Shown here: positions 46,105 to 54,024 of the stretch, piece by piece
How positions within the stretch are numbered: the stretch's first letter is position 1
How the letters are laid out: each line of letters opens with the position of its first letter
Assembly (NCBI RefSeq): GCF_009674885.1
Contig: NZ_WKKA01000013.1
Location: forward strand, 1 to 64,000
Origin: Paracoccus sp. S-4012
GTDB lineage: Bacteria; Pseudomonadota; Alphaproteobacteria; Rhodobacterales; Rhodobacteraceae
Direction: 5' to 3'
DNA: 64,000 bases
Notes under the pieces: model-generated
Told to the model about the DNA's origin: nothing
Database searches by the model: none
The model's input: the letters and a program-made list of their open reading frames with translations, nothing else
Made by a program: the position numbers and the translations under genes

Positions 46105-47309
46105 GCGGCGAGCCTGCGGGGAAGCCGGGCCTCGACCAGATCGGCGGCGCGGGTGACACCGCCCGCCGCGGCGATCTCGGCAGCCGGGACGGCGAGAGCC
46201 GCGCGATACGAGGGATCGGACAGCACCGCGGCCAGCCCCTCGCGAATCGCGGCGCGGCTGGCGCGGCGGCGGGGCAGGACGCGCGCCGCGCCGTGGAAGG
46301 CGAGACGCGCGGCGGTCCCGGGCTGCTCGAAGGCCAGCGGGATCGCCACCATCGGCACCTGCGCGGCGGCGCAGTCCAGCACCGTGTTCAGCCCCGCATG
46401 GGTCACGCAGGCCGCGGCGTGCGCCAGCACCGCGCGCTGCGGAAAGAAGTCGCGCACCGTCGGCGCACCGGGCAGGCCCCCCGCCTCGGCCTCCGTCAGG
46501 CCGCCGCCATGCGCGAGCGCCAGGACGACGCCGAGATCTGCAGCCGCCTCGGCCATGGCGGCGAACAGCGCGCGGCGGCCGCCCTGCAGCGTGCCGAGCG
46601 AGGCGAAGACCAGCGGCCCACGCCCGGTCTCCGCCTCGAACGCGCCGGCCTCCTCCGTGCGGAGAGGGCCAACCGCCCGTGCGCCCGGCCCCGAGGCATG
46701 CGGGAAGTCGAGCGAGGGCACGAACTGGCGCAGGTCGAGCGCCTCCGAGATCCACTCGTGGATGTGCCGCCGCATCGGCAGGCGGTGGGCGCGGCAGCCC
46801 TCGGCCAGCGCCCGCGATTGCAGCGTCATCAGCGCGTCCGCCACCCGCCAGCCGCCGCGGTTGCGCTTGCGGCCGGCCTCGCCCTCCAGGAAGGGCCAGT
46901 TCACGAAGGGCGGCGGGATCGCCTCGTCGCGGTCCAGCGGCAGGGCCGAGGCGAGCGTGATCCGGGGAACGCCCGCCGCCTCGGCCGCGAGGCTGGCGCC
47001 CGGCTCGGCCTGGTCGGCCACGACGAGATCCGAGGCAAGCCGGCCGAGCGCCTCCGGCCCCCGTCGCACGAAGCCGCGCGTTGCCGCGGCGGTGGCGAGC
47101 AGCGTGCGGACAAGGCCCGCGCCGCGCAGATCGGCCTCGCGTGTGCCGAGGCCCTCGAAGCGCAGGCCCTCCCGCGCGGCCAGGGCCCGCAGCCCCTCAG
47201 CCCCCACCATGCGGCAGTCGTGGCCGCGCGCGGCGAGGGTGCGGGCGAGCGCGCCGTGGACCGCCGCGTGGCTGGGCAGGGCCGGCAGGCAGAACGCGAT
47301 CAGGGCCAT
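46101..47309 (-). CDS. crtX: Zeaxanthin glucosyltransferase
   Basis: The 402-residue GT1-family glycosyltransferase opens IAFCLPALPSHAAVHGALAR. The UDP-sugar-binding C-terminal motif includes HAAACVTHAGLNTVLDCAAA and a VPMVAIPLAFEQPGTAARL region. It transfers glucose onto hydroxyl groups of zeaxanthin or astaxanthin. The ATG at 47309 fits the hydrophobic start. The gene lies between crtZ and crtY. Its presence suggests glycosylated carotenoids as end products. Confidence 0.85.
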   Translation of the reverse strand: MALIAFCLPALPSHAAVHGALARTLAARGHDCRMVGAEGLRALAAREGLRFEGLGTREADLRGAGLVRTLLATAAATRGFVRRGPEALGRLASDLVVADQAEPGASLAAEAAGVPRITLASALPLDRDEAIPPPFVNWPFLEGEAGRKRNRGGWRVADALMTLQSRALAEGCRAHRLPMRRHIHEWISEALDLRQFVPSLDFPHASGPGARAVGPLRTEEAGAFEAETGRGPLVFASLGTLQGGRRALFAAMAEAAADLGVVLALAHGGGLTEAEAGGLPGAPTVRDFFPQRAVLAHAAACVTHAGLNTVLDCAAAQVPMVAIPLAFEQPGTAARLAFHGAARVLPRRRASRAAIREGLAAVLSDPSYRAALAVPAAEIAAAGGVTRAADLVEARLPRRLAA

Positions 47310-47319
47310 CCGCCCCGGC

Positions 47320-47847
47320 TCAATTCTGGCCCCGATCGGCGGGCCACGCATCCCGGTGTTGCGGCTGGCGGCCGGCCAGCGCGCCCGAGGCCTTCAGCCG
47401 CGCCTTCAGATCCTCGACCGGCGGGGCATAGACGAAGCCGAAGGACACGCAGTCGTCGCGCCCCTCGACCGCGTGATGCAGCCGGTGCGCCTGATAGAGC
47501 CGGCGGAAATAGCCGCGCCGCGGCACATGGCGGAACGGACAGCGCTGATGCACCAGCCCGTCATGGACGATGAAATAGATCACCCCATAGACGCTCATCC
47601 CCACGGCGACCCACCACAGCCAGGGCCACCAGCGGCCGCCGAGCAGGAACAGCAGGATCGCGAGCGCGGCAAAAACGACGGCGTAGAGGTCGTTCTTCTC
47701 GAACGGGCCGTGGCGCTCCTCGTGATGCGACTTGTGCCAGCCCCAGCCCAGCGGGCCATGCATGATCCAGCGATGGACCGAATAGGCCATGCCCTCCATC
47801 GCTGCCACGGTGAGCGCGACGATCAGGACCGGCCCCAGCAAGCTCAT
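47320..47847 (-). CDS. crtZ: Beta-carotene hydroxylase
   Basis: The 175-residue integral membrane di-iron enzyme has histidine clusters HRWIMHG, HKSHHEERHG, HDGLVHQR and HRLHHA and three hydrophobic segments. It adds 3-hydroxyl groups to beta-rings. The ATG at 47847 overlaps the crtW stop by 4 bases. Confidence 0.92.
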   Translation of the reverse strand: MSLLGPVLIVALTVAAMEGMAYSVHRWIMHGPLGWGWHKSHHEERHGPFEKNDLYAVVFAALAILLFLLGGRWWPWLWWVAVGMSVYGVIYFIVHDGLVHQRCPFRHVPRRGYFRRLYQAHRLHHAVEGRDDCVSFGFVYAPPVEDLKARLKASGALAGRQPQHRDAWPADRGQN

Positions 47848-48560
47848 GCCTTGCCCCGCGGCCGGGTCGCGGGCAGGCGCCACCACGGCACCGAGGGACG
47901 CAGGTGGTGTTCGTGGTGGTAGCCGCCGAAGTGAAAGCAGGTCAGCAGCGACACCGGATCGCTGACGCGGGTGGAGCGCGCGTTGTGGCGGTCGGGAAAG
48001 GCGTCGGCGCCGTGCCGGTGCGGCAGCCAGGTGCCGAAGACGAACAACTGCACCGATGCGAGGATCGAGGGCACCGACCAGAACGCGACATAGGGCCAGC
48101 GCGGCCCCAGCAGAAGCGCATAGAGGATCACGGTTCCGCCGAGCACCCAGAACTCACGCCAGCCGAAGTAGGTCCGGACGAAAGACGCGTACCAGCGCAC
48201 CGGGCCACCATGGCCAAAATCGGGATCGTCGTCGGTGCCGGCGTGGCGGTGATGGGCCATGTGCTTGACGATCAGCTTGCGCCAGGAAAACCCCGCATAG
48301 AGCATCAGCGCCAGCGAGCCGATGGCGGCGTTGACGTGCGGATGACCGGGCGCGACCGCCCCGTGCATCGCGTCGTGGGCGATGATGAACAACATCACCG
48401 ACAGCCAGGTCAGCCCGATCAGGCACAGCCCCGCGAGCATCGGGTGGGCCACGGCATCCAGATGCCAAACGGCGAAGACGTGCAAGGCCAGCCATGCGCA
48501 GAGTGCCGTCCCGGCGAGGGCGACGCTGATGACGAGGGATCGTCGCACCGCGTCGCGCAA
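47844..48560 (-). CDS. crtW: Beta-carotene ketolase (4,4'-oxygenase)
   Basis: The 238-residue membrane-bound di-iron ketolase has histidine boxes HDAMHG, HMAHHRHAGTDDDPDF and FHFGGYHHEHH. The sequence follows Paracoccus CrtW nearly along its whole length. The start appears to be TTG at 48560 after a GGGGGAC ribosome site. With CrtZ it yields astaxanthin from beta-carotene. Confidence 0.92.
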   Translation of the reverse strand: MRDAVRRSLVISVALAGTALCAWLALHVFAVWHLDAVAHPMLAGLCLIGLTWLSVMLFIIAHDAMHGAVAPGHPHVNAAIGSLALMLYAGFSWRKLIVKHMAHHRHAGTDDDPDFGHGGPVRWYASFVRTYFGWREFWVLGGTVILYALLLGPRWPYVAFWSVPSILASVQLFVFGTWLPHRHGADAFPDRHNARSTRVSDPVSLLTCFHFGGYHHEHHLRPSVPWWRLPATRPRGKA

Positions 48561-48654
48561 GCCCTGTCCCCCAACTTCGTGTAACGCCTGTGACAGACTA
48601 TATCACGACGCGACCCCTTTCCAGTCTCCGCAGCGCCGCGGCGGGTATGGCCGC

Positions 48655-49677
48655 TCACTCGGCGAGGGCGGCCCGGCGCAGCGCGGCGAGGTCGCGCGAG
48701 CCGGTGCAGAACATGGCGATCCGCAGCTGCTCAATCGCTTCGGAAAGATGGGCGGCAAGCGCCGCCGCGCCCTCGCGTGCGGCAGGCAGCGCAGCGGCGG
48801 CCTGGCCGGCCAGATCCGCGCCGAGCCGCAGGGCGCGCGCCACGTCGAGGCCGTGCCGGATCCCGCCGGAGGCGATCAGCACCGTCCCCGGCCGCATCAG
48901 CGGCGCCACGGCGGTCAGTGCCTCGGCGGTGGGGATGCCCCAGTCGAAGAACGGCGTGGCGATGCGGCGCAGCCGGTCGTCGCCGCGCTCGGCCTCGACC
49001 CGCGCCCAGCTCGTGCCGCCGACACCGGCGACGTCGAGGATCGTCACGCCCGCATCCAGCAGCCGCCGCGCGACCGGTGCTGACAGCCCCGCCCCGACCT
49101 CCTTCACCCCCAGCGGCACCGGTAGCGCGCGGGCCAGCGCCTCGATGCGGGTCAGCAGGTCCGAGAAGTCGCGGTCGCCGCCGGGTTGGATCGCCTCCTG
49201 CAGCGGGTTCAGATGCAGCATCAGCGCGTCAGCCTCCAGCATCTCGACCGCGCGCCGCGCCTCGTCCGGCCCCATGCCTAGCCGCAGCTGGACGGCGCCG
49301 AGATTGCCTAGGATCGGCACCGCGGGGGCCTGCGCCCGCAACTCGCGCCCGAGCCCGCCGGCACCCCGCCCCTCCAGCGCGATGCGCTGCGATCCGACCG
49401 CGAGACCGAGTCCGAGCGCGCCGCAGGCCTCGGCGATGGCGAGGTTGATCGCCGCCGCCTCCGGCGTCCCGCCGGTCATTGCCGAGACCATCAGCGGGGC
49501 CGAGAGGCGGCGCCCGAGGAACGTCGTTTGCATGTCGATCGTGTCGAAGGACAGCTCCGGCAGCGCATTGTGCAGGAAGCGGACCGCGTCGAAGCCGCCG
49601 TCCCGGGTGCTTTGGACGCCGCATCCGGCGCCGACGATGGCCAGATGGCCGGATTTGCGCGCCTTGATGTCGTCCAT
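48655..49677 (-). CDS. idi: Type 2 isopentenyl-diphosphate delta-isomerase (FMN-dependent)
   Basis: The 340-residue flavoprotein (idi2/fni) has the motif SAMTGGTPEAAAINLAIAE, the QRIALEGRG segment and the barrel ending SGGIRHGLDVARALRLGADL. It interconverts IPP and DMAPP, supplying DMAPP for carotenoid synthesis. It is the first complete gene of the crt operon, 94 bases before crtW. Confidence 0.9.
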   Translation of the reverse strand: MDDIKARKSGHLAIVGAGCGVQSTRDGGFDAVRFLHNALPELSFDTIDMQTTFLGRRLSAPLMVSAMTGGTPEAAAINLAIAEACGALGLGLAVGSQRIALEGRGAGGLGRELRAQAPAVPILGNLGAVQLRLGMGPDEARRAVEMLEADALMLHLNPLQEAIQPGGDRDFSDLLTRIEALARALPVPLGVKEVGAGLSAPVARRLLDAGVTILDVAGVGGTSWARVEAERGDDRLRRIATPFFDWGIPTAEALTAVAPLMRPGTVLIASGGIRHGLDVARALRLGADLAGQAAAALPAAREGAAALAAHLSEAIEQLRIAMFCTGSRDLAALRRAALAE

Positions 49678-49696
49678 GATCCCTCGCCGGCTCGGC

Positions 49697-50101
49697 TCAG
49701 TCCGCGCGGTAGGCGCGCAGGAAACCCTCGACCACATGCTCGAGAAAGGCGTCACGGTCGAGCGGGTAGTCGCGCGCGCCGCCGAGCTGGTCTTGGTGCA
49801 GGGCGCCGAGCAGCAGCGGCGAGGCCAGGGCCAGCGCAGCCATCCGCGTGTCGGCGGGCCGCATCTGCCCGCGCGCGACATGGGTGTCGAGACGCTCGGT
49901 GAGCGCAATGACGAAGGGCTCGAACATCCGTTCAATGAAGACGGGGCCGAGCAGGTCGTTCCGCATCCCCTCGACCACGCCCATCGCCAGCGCAGCTCTC
50001 CAGGCGCCTTGTGCCTCCTGCGCATCCGTAAGTGCCGCCTCGGTCTCGGCGAGCCGGGCCCGAAGACGGGCGTTCTCTTCGGCAAGGGCAGCTTCGGTCA
50101 T
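49697..50101 (-). pseudogene. Chimeric ORF: IS66 tnpC start fused to the C-terminal half of a TetR-family regulator
   Basis: From the ATG at 50101 the first about 30 codons (MTEAALAEENARLRARLAET…) are IS66 TnpC. After about 50000-50010 the frame continues as MGVVEGMRNDLLGPVFIERM … LLGALHQDQLGG, which reads as the ligand-binding C-terminal half of a TetR regulator. The DNA-binding N-terminus is gone, and the remaining 134-residue frame cannot act as a repressor. Its position immediately upstream of idi suggests it once controlled the carotenoid operon. Confidence 0.7.
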
Positions 50102-50171
50102 GGTCCGATCAGGGCACAGGGTGGCGCCGGTGACCACGCCCGATCGCGCCTGTGAGTCAATCCGCCGCAGG

Positions 50172-50522
50172 TCAGCCCGCGAGCTCTGGACGCCGGGTCG
50201 CTTCCGGCCGGACCAGCCGCCAGTCGATCCCCTCAAACAGGGCGGAGAACTGCGCCGGCGACATCCGCATGACGCCGTCCTGCACCTGCGGCCACACGAA
50301 GCCGCCGCCCTCCAGACGCTTGTGCACCAGCACCATCCCGGTCCCGTCCCAGATCAGGACCTTGATCCGGTCGGCCCGCTTGGCGCGGAACACGAAGACC
50401 GAGCCGCAAAAGGGATCCAGCCCCATCATCTCCTGGACGGCCAGGGCGAGGCCATCCATGCCCTTGAAGTCCACCGGCCGGGTCGCCACGTAGACCCGAA
50501 GCTGCCCGTGCGCGGCGATCAT
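50172..50522 (-). CDS. tnpB: IS66 TnpB (Orf2)
   Basis: The intact 116-residue IS66 Orf2 starts MIAAHGQLRVYVATRPVDFK and ends in the GIDWRLVRPE tail. One codon (Arg) is missing in the conserved DFRKG motif relative to copy A, a 3-base deletion. The start overlaps the tnpA stop. Confidence 0.85.
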   Translation of the reverse strand: MIAAHGQLRVYVATRPVDFKGMDGLALAVQEMMGLDPFCGSVFVFRAKRADRIKVLIWDGTGMVLVHKRLEGGGFVWPQVQDGVMRMSPAQFSALFEGIDWRLVRPEATRRPELAG

Positions 50523-50821
50523 CGCGCCGCCGCCCGCACCGCTCGGATGACCTGCGACAATCGGGCTTCGTCGACATCCGCGCCGATGCGGATGCTGACC
50601 CCGTCGACCACCAGCTCGATCCTGCCCGCCGACTTGTGCCCGGGAGCGGTGATCCCGGGGGGAGGCGCCTCCACCACCAGCGCGGCGAACGGCGCTTCAC
50701 TAATCGCCAAGGCCGGGACCGCCAGCTTCCCGGAGCCCAGCTTCCGGCGCCAGTCGTAGACCTGCCAGCGCGTCACGCCATGACGCCGCGCGACATCCAC
50801 CACCTTCGCCCCGGGCATCAT
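50519..50821 (-). pseudogene. tnpA: IS66 TnpA (Orf1), 5'-truncated
   Basis: This 100-residue frame starts in the HTH region (MMPGAKVVDVARRHGVTRWQ). Compared with copy A about 47 N-terminal residues are missing. The break coincides with the end of the IS6-family element at about 50833. Confidence 0.8.
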
Positions 50822-50833
50822 GCTCTCCGGGGT

Positions 50834-51650
50834 GTGCTGTCAAACTATTGCAAACTAGTTTCAATGTTCGCAGTCGGGCGAGCTTTCAGGCCGCGCCGAG
50901 CTGGCGCCACTCGGCGAGAGCGGCGGTTCGGTTCCTTTTGAAATGGTGCCGACGGGAGAGGCTGCGATCCTGGTTGAAGTGGTTTGAGACGGAGGAGTGG
51001 ACGGCGGCGAAGAGCTGAAGCGTCTTCATCCGTCGAAAGCGGAGCATGGCCCGTTCTCGTCGCCGGAACGGCAAGTGCGAGTTCTCGGCGCGATTGTTCG
51101 CATGCCAAGCCGAGTGCTGCCGGGCGCCCGCGCCGAGCTCCCGAAGCGCCGCACCGTAGGAGCGCAGCCGATCGATGACGATCCGTTCCGGCCGGCCGTA
51201 TCTGCGCATCAGTTTCCTGAGGAATTTCAGTGCCGCCTTGCGATCCCGGGTCTTCGTAACCACGGATTCCAACACCTCACCTTCGTGGTCGACGGCGCGC
51301 CAGAGGTAGTGCTGGACGCCATTGATCTTCACGAAGACCTCGTCGAGGTGCCACTTCCATTGCGGGCCCGATCGCGTGGCCGAGGCCCGCTTTCGGCGGA
51401 TCTCGGCGGCGAAGAGCGGACCGAACCTGTGCCACCAGAAGCGTACAGTTTCGTGGCTGACATCGATGCCGCGCTCGTGGAGCAGGTCCTCGACGTTGCG
51501 CAGCGAGAGCGGGAACCGGACGTAGAGCATCACGGCCAGCCGGATGATCTCGGGCGACGTCTTGAAGTACCGGAAGGGCGAGCGCTGGGTCATGCGGAGG
51601 AAGGTAGGTGCCCCCTCCCCTGCCCCGCAAGCCGGTTTCCTTGACAGCGC
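50834..51650 (-). mobile_element. IS6-family insertion sequence, apparently complete
   Basis: About 817 bp, the usual size. The two ends share the inner repeat GCTGTCAA (GTGCTGTCAA at 50834 inward and GCGCTGTCAA from 51650 leftward), flanking a full transposase gene. The flanking bases do not show an obvious target duplication. That is consistent with formation of adjacent deletions, a common outcome for IS6 elements. Confidence 0.7.
50886..51593 (-). CDS. IS6-family transposase
   Basis: The 235-residue DDE transposase has the opening FRYFKTSPEIIRLAVMLYVR, an HTH (LSLRNVEDLLHERGIDVSHETVRFW with a frame-wide match), and acidic residues in WHLDEVFVKI, ERIVIDRLRSYG and NNRAENSH. The ATG at 51593 gives the family length. 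The longer frame to 51662 starts in the terminal region. Confidence 0.85.
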   Translation of the reverse strand: MTQRSPFRYFKTSPEIIRLAVMLYVRFPLSLRNVEDLLHERGIDVSHETVRFWWHRFGPLFAAEIRRKRASATRSGPQWKWHLDEVFVKINGVQHYLWRAVDHEGEVLESVVTKTRDRKAALKFLRKLMRRYGRPERIVIDRLRSYGAALRELGAGARQHSAWHANNRAENSHLPFRRRERAMLRFRRMKTLQLFAAVHSSVSNHFNQDRSLSRRHHFKRNRTAALAEWRQLGAA

Positions 51651-51658
51651 CTTGCGGA

Positions 51659-51889
51659 TCAAGCCGGACGCAGATCCACGGTCCAGACCAGCCGCTCACA
51701 GTCGCGGAGGGGCTCGCCCTGGATGAGGAAAGCCTCGCCGTCGATCTCGATCCGGTCGCCGGTGCGGATGAAGGTGGCGAAATCGGAGCCGACATTCTCC
51801 ACGCCGACCTTGGCGAAAACCGCCGTCAACGCTGCAAACGTCGCCGAGGCGAGCGGCCAGAACTGCCATGACTGGAACATCGCGTTCAT
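51659..51889 (-). pseudogene. Chimeric ORF: EamA-like N-terminus joined to a phage head-tail-type C-terminus
   Basis: From the ATG at 51889 the first about 40 residues (MNAMFQSWQFWPLASATFAA … VGSDFATFIRT) read as the first TM helix of a short EamA-like transporter. After about 51770 it becomes GDRIEIDGEAFLIQGEPLRD … WTVDLRPA, resembling C-terminal parts of small phage head-tail joining proteins. The two halves are in frame, but the protein is probably meaningless. It ends 9 bases from the IS6 element and likely records a deletion. Confidence 0.55.
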
Positions 51890-51900
51890 CGGGAGCCTCC

Positions 51901-52278
51901 TCAGCTCAGCGCACGGACGAGATGCAGTCCGGCAAACAGACCGCCAATCGCAAGTACGAAGGACGCAGCTACGTAGAGGGCAGCCGCCCATAACTGCCCG
52001 CGCTCATAGAGCAGCGCCACATCGAGCGAAAATGCCGAGAAGGTCGTGAAGCCGCCGAGCAGACCGGTCGTGAGAAATGAGCGCCAGCTCTGTCCAGGAT
52101 CTGCCTTGAGCGCGAACCAACCAATCAGCAGGCCCATGATAAACGAACCCGCGACATTGACGACGAGTGTGCCTAATGGAAATCCGGCGCCTGCCACCTT
52201 CAGAGCGGCAACATTGACGCCGTGCCGCAAAGCTCCGCCGATGCCGGCTCCAAGAAATACGATGAGATAGAAAGTCAT
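51901..52278 (-). CDS. crcB: Fluoride exporter CrcB/FluC
   Basis: This is a 125-residue, four-helix membrane protein with the signature GGALRHG, the GLLGGFTTFSAFS motif and an NVAGSFIMG segment. CrcB proteins form dual-topology dimeric fluoride channels that expel F-. The ATG at 52278 was chosen by homology. A fluoride-riboswitch motif lies 80 bases upstream in the same direction, which strongly supports the call. Confidence 0.92.
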   Translation of the reverse strand: MTFYLIVFLGAGIGGALRHGVNVAALKVAGAGFPLGTLVVNVAGSFIMGLLIGWFALKADPGQSWRSFLTTGLLGGFTTFSAFSLDVALLYERGQLWAAALYVAASFVLAIGGLFAGLHLVRALS

Positions 52279-52333
52279 CGATGACCCCGCTTGTTGTTTC
52301 AGCAGGGCGCCAGACGGGACGATCAGGATATAG

Positions 52334-52406
52334 CTCCTACCGCGCCGAAAGCGCCCGGTAGGAGTCATCAGCCTTGCGGCGGTTATCGGGGGAACCCCAT
52401 CCCCAT
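52334..52406 (-). promoter_or_regulatory. Fluoride riboswitch (crcB motif) with expression-platform hairpin
   Basis: On the minus strand from 52406, GGGGATGGGGTTCCCCC is followed by AACCGCC, GGCTGATGACTCCTAC and the complementary arm GGTAGGAG, separated by a stable GC hairpin (52334-52364). The aptamer consensus (GATGG…TTCC, AACCGCC, CTGATGACTCC) is well matched. The hairpin shares the 3' CTCCTAC segment with the aptamer, so fluoride binding could switch the structure. No U-tract follows, so control may be translational. Confidence 0.85.
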
Positions 52407-52469
52407 CAAAGATGCACGTTAGCAGCGCATCCGCGCTCTGTCACTGCGTAAGCAGCGCGCCGCGCAGGA

Positions 52470-53339
52470 TCAGCTACCCATTCCCAGGTTCTTGCTGACT
52501 CGGGCCGCCTCGAACAGCCGTCGCAGCGCGAAGCTTCGGACGATGGAAACGCCGGTGAAGACCAGCCCCAGCTGCAGGTTTTGCGCGAGCGTCGTGTGCA
52601 GACCGAAAATCGGGAAGATCAGGATCTGCGTGATGACCGCGATGCCGTAGCCGACGATCACGTTGGCGATCGATTCAACCAGCGACATGAGCCCGTCGCC
52701 GTCGAGGATCGCGTCCTTGCCGGTATCGGCATGCCAGCGCCCCACGGCGACATCGACATAGGCCGGGCTGATCTCCATCGCGAAGACGCGGCGACCATTG
52801 GCTTCACCCGCCATGATCTGCGAACCGGAGCCCGAGAACGGTTCATAGCAAAGCCCACCCCGCGCCACATGCTGGCGCATCGGGATCCCGAAAGCGTCGA
52901 GCGGTTTCGGCGTGGGGTGGTCGGGCCGGTCGTCCTTGGCGAAGCTGGGCAGCGCCCACGTCGATGCGAGGATTTCCTCCGCCACCTTCGGCGGGCGGTT
53001 CGAGCGGCGCCAGCCCATGAAGCAGGGCTCGTGCTTCCAGAGGTAGTGCGACCGGGTCAGAACCCCGCGGTCCTTCACCCAGATGATCTGCTGATGGACG
53101 AAGGCCCCGGCCTTTTCCCAACAGGCTTCCAGCATCGCCTGGCGGCGCGAGGCGTGCCAGCGATACCAAGCCGCATCCTCGGTGATCGCCTCGGCGACGG
53201 CGGCACCGATGAAGCCGTCGTAGAGTTCCTCAGCCCCGCCTGCATAACCTTCGAAAATAACGAAAAAATCCGGCCGCAGCCAGATCGGGAGAACGCTTTC
53301 GCAAGGACAGGTGGCGGAGGGGATGGGCCTGAAAGACAA
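52470..53339 (-). pseudogene. Chimeric ORF: truncated phage DNA methylase joined to a DUF7220-like membrane protein
   Basis: The N-terminal about 215 residues contain fragments of a beta-class phage-type DNA methyltransferase (HPTPKPLDAFGIPMRQHVAR and the FSGSGSQIMAGEANGR region), but the SAM/DPPY catalytic start is missing. After about residue 215 it continues SLVESIANVIVGYGIAVITQ plus two hydrophobic stretches, matching the DUF7220 small phage membrane protein. A deletion joined two phage genes in frame. Neither half is likely functional. Confidence 0.6.
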
Positions 53340-53797
53340 CCTTCTCTGAAAGCGAGATTCTCATTTTTACTCAGTTATTTTCTTTATGCGCGCCGTCGTC
53401 CCTTTGTCGGATCATCTCTCCGCGCCCGGCTGCCAAAATTCCTAAGTTGCCGGCTTCCGCCCGGGTTAGGCTGTGGATCTCCAGATAGCGGCTTATCGCA
53501 CACGCTGGACAGGCATAAGCGTTGGAAACATCTTCAGCTGTCTCATTTTTTGGCTTCATCATTCCGTGCGGGATTGCAGTCAATCTGCAAGCTAGCATCA
53601 CTGTCGATTGTTTCTCCGGCTTCATCCATGAAGGTCAATCTGGCAATTGAAATTACGCCATCGGATTCTTCTACCACGAAAGGCTGAGAAACATGCTGAC
53701 CCGCCTGCAACTGCTGCCCAGAGGTCTGGAAGGGCCGATCAACGCCAAGCTGCAGGCCCAATTCGTTCCCCAGTGACGACAGGCTGAAATAAAATGG
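53340..53797. other. Spacer with no certain gene
   Basis: Several short frames exist, such as 53371-53625 minus (84 aa). They lack a ribosome site, signal or recognisable motif. The GC content is lower than in neighbouring catabolic genes, like the whole 53.3-55.5 kb stretch. Confidence 0.3.
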
Positions 53798-54007
53798 CTA
53801 GCCATCCGGTGTCGTGCCGGGTCCGCTGACCTCTACATCGAGGGTTCCGTCTTCGATATAGATGGCGCACTGCCTTGGCGTGAGTTCATAGCTCTCAACG
53901 GCCGTATCAAGAAAGCCCCGGGCAGTTGGCTCGGCCGTTGCCACGGTTTGCGCAGAAGCGAAGGAGAGGGGCAAAAGAAAGAAAACCCCGGCAAGCGTCA
54001 GCTTCAT
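53798..54007 (-). CDS. Small secreted protein, unknown
   Basis: The 69-residue protein has a clean signal peptide (MKLTLAGVFFLLPLSFASAQ) and a single cysteine in the mature part (TPRQCAIYIEDGTLDVEVSG). The start is 17 bases after the preceding gene's stop, so the two appear co-transcribed. The family is not recognised. Confidence 0.5.
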   Translation of the reverse strand: MKLTLAGVFFLLPLSFASAQTVATAEPTARGFLDTAVESYELTPRQCAIYIEDGTLDVEVSGPGTTPDG

Positions 54008-54024
54008 GAATCTCTCTTTACAGT

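Larger units (their letters stand above)
50000..50833 (-). mobile_element. IS66-family element, truncated copy B
   Basis: This copy contains tnpB intact, tnpA without its first about 47 codons and only the first about 30 codons of tnpC. One end is cut by the IS6-family element at 50833, the other by fusion to a TetR gene near 50005. The sequence is highly similar to copy A (328-1120) but differs at many positions, so the two are related but not recent duplicates. Confidence 0.8.

Noticed and set aside
44947-46755. A 602-residue open frame extending crtY upstream
   Set aside because: The extra N-terminal part overlaps crtX on the same strand in another frame and has arginine/glycine-rich shadow composition; the start at 46104 fits the family and overlaps the crtX stop.
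45118-47922. 934-residue plus-strand frame over crtY, crtX and crtZ
   Set aside because: The composition is Arg/Ala/Gly-biased antisense, with no domain or ribosome site; all three real genes are on the minus strand.
53371-53625. 84-residue minus-strand frame with two Cys pairs (CPAC)
   Set aside because: It looked zinc-finger-like, but it has a weak start, no conserved context and lower-quality codon use; I could not support it.
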